Source: Deferrisoma camini S3R1 | GTDB taxonomy: Bacteria; Desulfobacterota; Deferrisomatia; Deferrisomatales; Deferrisomataceae | DNA length: 64,000 bases | Reading direction: 5' to 3' | Assembly: GCF_000526155.1 (NCBI RefSeq) | Contig: NZ_JAFN01000001.1 | Coordinates: forward strand, 1,182,501 to 1,246,500 | Shown: positions 61,535-64,000 of the stretch, piece after piece | How positions within the stretch are numbered: position 1 is the first letter of the stretch | How the letters are laid out: each line of letters begins with the position of its first letter | The notes under the pieces: model-generated | Database searches by the model: none | What the model was told of the DNA's origin: nothing | What the model saw: only the letters and a program-made list of their open reading frames with translations | Made by a program: the position numbers and the translations under genes

Positions 61535-63100
61535 ATGGCACGCACGGATCGCACGGCAGCCTGGATCGTGGCGGCACTCCTGGCGACCCTGTGGCCCGGG
61601 ACGAGCCGGGCGCTCGTGGACATCCCCGTCTGGGAGCGGGGGGCCCTCGCCGTGGAGGACCTGGCCGCCTCGTCCGGGGTGGCCCGGCCGGCCGACCCTG
61701 CGGCCGGCCCCCTGGACGACGCCCTGTACCTGGAGGCCCACCGGGCCCTGGCGGGCCGCGGCTTGATGGACCCCCTCGGGGAACGCCTGGCCCGGTGGGC
61801 CCGGCTGCGCTCCGACGGGCGGCTCCACTGGAGCAGCCTGCGGCCCGACCTGTCCGTGCGCGCCTACTGGGCCAACGACGACACCACCGACCGCCCCCTG
61901 TACCACACCGCCGCCGACACTCTGGACTCCGGGTGGACCACGTTCGTGAACGCCTCGGGGGCCGCGTTCTGGGGGGACCGGGTGGCCGGCGTGTACGAGC
62001 TCCAGTTCGCCCGGGAGCCCGGGGACTTCGCCTTCCGGGTCAAGCGGCTCTACCTCAAGGGGGTGTGGGGCAAGTGGTCCCTCAAGGTGGGCCGGGACGC
62101 CGAGCGGCTCGGGCCGGGGTACCACGGCGGCCTGCTGCTGGACGACAACGCCCCCACCTACGACTACTGGCGGATCCGCACGGAGGAGCCCCTGTTCCTG
62201 CCCGGCCGGTGGGCGAGCCTGGGCGGCTTTCGGTTCCTCGTGTTCAACGCCTATCTCTCGGACGACGACCCACGCCCGGCCGACGGCCGCTACGGCAACG
62301 GCGAGGACCCCGTCCACGACCCCCGCCTTCTGGTCATGCGGGCCTCGTACCACCCCAGCTCCTGGCTCGACCTGGGGGTGAGCCGGGCCATCCTGTACGG
62401 GGGCAAGGGCCGGGAGGTGTACGACCGGCCGGCCGACTGGTGGGAGCTGTTCACGGCCACCGACGAGAACGTGAAGCCCGGCGGGAGCCACCGCTACGAC
62501 AACGACCAGTACGTGGCCCTGGACTTCACGGTGCGGCTCCCGTTCCTGAACGGCTGGGGCCCGCTCAAGGGGGGCAAGGTCTACTGGGAGTACGCCGCCA
62601 CCGACATCATCTCGAAGTGGCAGGGGGAGGACACGGGCAACTGGGAGCCGTTCCAGCTCAACCGTGTCGCCAACCTCGGGGGGCTGTACCTCACCACCGC
62701 CGTGACGGACTTCCGGTTCGAGTTCGCCGAGACCGACGTCCCTTGGTACCGCAACGGCCAGTACCCCCAGGGGTACACCTACCGGGGTCGGCCCCTGGGC
62801 CACCACATGGGGGGGGACGCCCGGAACTGGTACCTGGAGGTGTCCCGCTACCTCGGCCCGGCCTGGCGGGCCACCGTGAGCCTCGACCTGGAGGAGCGGG
62901 CCCGCAGCACGGCCACCGAGGAGCGGCGGGCCGAGTGGGGACTGGACGTGGAGGCCCGGCGCATCACCCTGTGGGGGGTCCCCGTGGAGCTCAAGGCCCA
63001 GGGGTTGTGGGCCAAGGTGGCCAACGCCCTCGACGACCCCGCGCGGGAGGACCGCACCGAGGTGGTGGTCGGGCTCCTGCTCACGGCCCGGTCCGACTGA
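61535..63100 (+). CDS. wzi: Wzi-family capsule-associated outer-membrane protein
   Basis: A 521-residue protein with a signal peptide (AAWIVAALLATLWPGTSRA) and then an outer-membrane beta-barrel pattern of alternating strands: VAGVYELQFAREPGDFAFRV, LKVGRDAERLGPGYHGGLLL, WLDLGVSRAILYGG, YLEVSRYLGPAWRATVSLDL. Wzi-type capsule assembly proteins anchor polysaccharide at the surface. Followed 62 bp later by another exported gene. Confidence 0.85.
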   Translation: MARTDRTAAWIVAALLATLWPGTSRALVDIPVWERGALAVEDLAASSGVARPADPAAGPLDDALYLEAHRALAGRGLMDPLGERLARWARLRSDGRLHWSSLRPDLSVRAYWANDDTTDRPLYHTAADTLDSGWTTFVNASGAAFWGDRVAGVYELQFAREPGDFAFRVKRLYLKGVWGKWSLKVGRDAERLGPGYHGGLLLDDNAPTYDYWRIRTEEPLFLPGRWASLGGFRFLVFNAYLSDDDPRPADGRYGNGEDPVHDPRLLVMRASYHPSSWLDLGVSRAILYGGKGREVYDRPADWWELFTATDENVKPGGSHRYDNDQYVALDFTVRLPFLNGWGPLKGGKVYWEYAATDIISKWQGEDTGNWEPFQLNRVANLGGLYLTTAVTDFRFEFAETDVPWYRNGQYPQGYTYRGRPLGHHMGGDARNWYLEVSRYLGPAWRATVSLDLEERARSTATEERRAEWGLDVEARRITLWGVPVELKAQGLWAKVANALDDPAREDRTEVVVGLLLTARSD

Positions 63101-63161
63101 GCCCGGCCTTCGTGTCCAGACGGCTTCGCGCCCCACCCAACGTCCACGAAAAAGGCAACCG

Positions 63162-64000
63162 ATGAGAATGCGCGTCCGACGAATCGTTCTGGCCATGATC
63201 CTGGCGGTCGCATGGGGGCTCCCCGCGGCCGCCCCCGCCGCGCCGCCCCTCCCCTCTCCGGCCCAACTGGGCAAGGGCCTGCGGGGACTTCCGCCGGGGG
63301 TGGACGTGAACCGGCTGCTCCAGCAGCTCGACAAGGGGGCCGCGCCGGTTCCCGCGCCCAAGGAGGAGGCCGTCCCTCCCAAGGGTGCGGCTCCCGAGAA
63401 GCCGGTGGGTATCGACGCGTTCAAAGCCGAGGCCCGCCGGATCCTCTGGGACGGACGGCTCACCCCGGAGCGGGAGACCAAGCTCACGGCTCGGGCCCAA
63501 GAGTTTGGGGTTCCTTTGGCGCAAGCGCGTCCTTTGTGGCGTCGAATTGCGGCCGGCAGAGCCAAGCTCCTGAAACGGGCCACGGAGGACGTGAAGGCCC
63601 TGCGGCGTGGAGGAAGCCTGTCGGAGACGGACCGGGCGTGGCTCGTGCGCAAGTGGATGGACGCGGGTCAGTCGCAAGATGAGGCCCGGCGGCTTTTGGA
63701 CTACGCCCTGGACCGGTTGCACCGCCTGGATGTTTACCGTTCCCTCTTAGAGGCTTTTCAAGCCGACGGCGTGGTCACGAGCACCGAAGAGGCCATACTA
63801 AAGGAACGCCGGCGACAGCTCGGGCTCACCCAGCAGGACGACGCGGCTGTGCGCAAAGAGCTCCGAGCCCAGGGGCACGAGCCCGTGCAGGACGTGTTTG
63901 AGAAGCTGAGGAAGGAGGCCGCCGCCCGACAGCCTGTAGAGCCCCCGTTGGAGCTCTACGGAAAGAAGGTGTTCGAGGCCCCCCCGGAGGCGTTCGCCCC
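63162..64000 (+). CDS. Exported protein, probable capsule/exopolysaccharide export SLBB family, 3' end beyond window
   Basis: An open frame from ATG 63162 runs off the right edge (about 279 codons seen, no stop). Signal peptide RRIVLAMILAVAWGLPAAAP. Then a Pro-rich linker, a helical region (LTARAQEFGVPLAQARPLWR, then KWMDAGQSQDEARRLLDYAL) and a block LELYGKKVFEAPPEAFAP just before the edge, which is how polysaccharide export (Wza/SLBB-like) proteins typically begin their export domain. Next to wzi, so a capsule locus likely continues outside. Confidence 0.6.
   Translation, partial: MRMRVRRIVLAMILAVAWGLPAAAPAAPPLPSPAQLGKGLRGLPPGVDVNRLLQQLDKGAAPVPAPKEEAVPPKGAAPEKPVGIDAFKAEARRILWDGRLTPERETKLTARAQEFGVPLAQARPLWRRIAAGRAKLLKRATEDVKALRRGGSLSETDRAWLVRKWMDAGQSQDEARRLLDYALDRLHRLDVYRSLLEAFQADGVVTSTEEAILKERRRQLGLTQQDDAAVRKELRAQGHEPVQDVFEKLRKEAAARQPVEPPLELYGKKVFEAPPEAFA

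Overview
The window is very GC-rich bacterial chromosome with dense operons whose genes often overlap by ATGA or GTGA. The gene content suggests a Gram-negative anaerobe of the deltaproteobacterial / Desulfobacterota kind (inference): ferredoxin-linked 2-oxoacid oxidoreductases, a two-transmembrane-subunit-free succinate dehydrogenase/fumarate reductase, MetV, a mitochondrial-like EF-G, outer-membrane capsule proteins and lipoproteins. No rRNA and no CRISPR array were seen.

Layout. 1-3.6 kb (minus): sdhCAB followed by the start of mltG. 3.9-7.7 kb (minus): a four-subunit 2-oxoacid:ferredoxin oxidoreductase with an XRE-cupin regulator and a small membrane protein. 7.9-9.2 kb: a small unknown gene and a Clp1-type polynucleotide kinase. 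9.5-13.2 kb (minus): metV, a shortened MetF-like gene and iorAB in one overlapping run. 13.7-16.4 kb: a TrkH/KtrB channel with two RCK subunits. 16.6-23.0 kb: alaC, hom, a homoserine-kinase-like phosphomutase, a thioesterase and an acyltransferase-esterase fusion. 23-26.9 kb: archease, a multispanning transporter, an amidohydrolase and an outer-membrane lipoprotein-sorting-like protein whose stop codon was hit by an IS630 element. 28-35 kb: secreted proteins and an O-antigen-ligase-like membrane protein.

35.17-48.11 kb is a 12.9 kb integrated island bounded by 63 bp direct repeats formed from the 3' part of tRNA-Thr(CGT). It carries a tyrosine recombinase, a CI-like repressor, an AlpA-like protein, a primase (split by an IS21 element), a DUF927 ATPase, small accessory genes and a clostripain-family lipoprotein. 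It has no virion genes and looks like a phage satellite or defective element.

48.1-64 kb returns to host genes: tRNA-Thr, two HDOD proteins, tRNA-Ala, then trpS with trpXYZ (tryptophan uptake), a 3-hydroxyacyl-CoA dehydrogenase, an EF-G of the spd/mitochondrial type, a RecA-like ATPase, an LUD protein, tyrA, wzi and the start of a probable capsule-export protein.

The two most striking signals are noncoding. First, trpS is preceded by a complete ribosome-mediated attenuator: a 25-codon leader peptide with four Trp codons (WWWRW) and a set of mutually exclusive hairpins ending in a T-tract terminator. Second, the intergenic regions hold a dispersed composite repeat: R1 is a tandem GGTCGTT-type block, a GGGGCCTTCGGCCC hairpin and a GCTAGAAG-type tail; R2 is a ~185-190 bp element whose terminal arms pair, with compensatory changes between copies.
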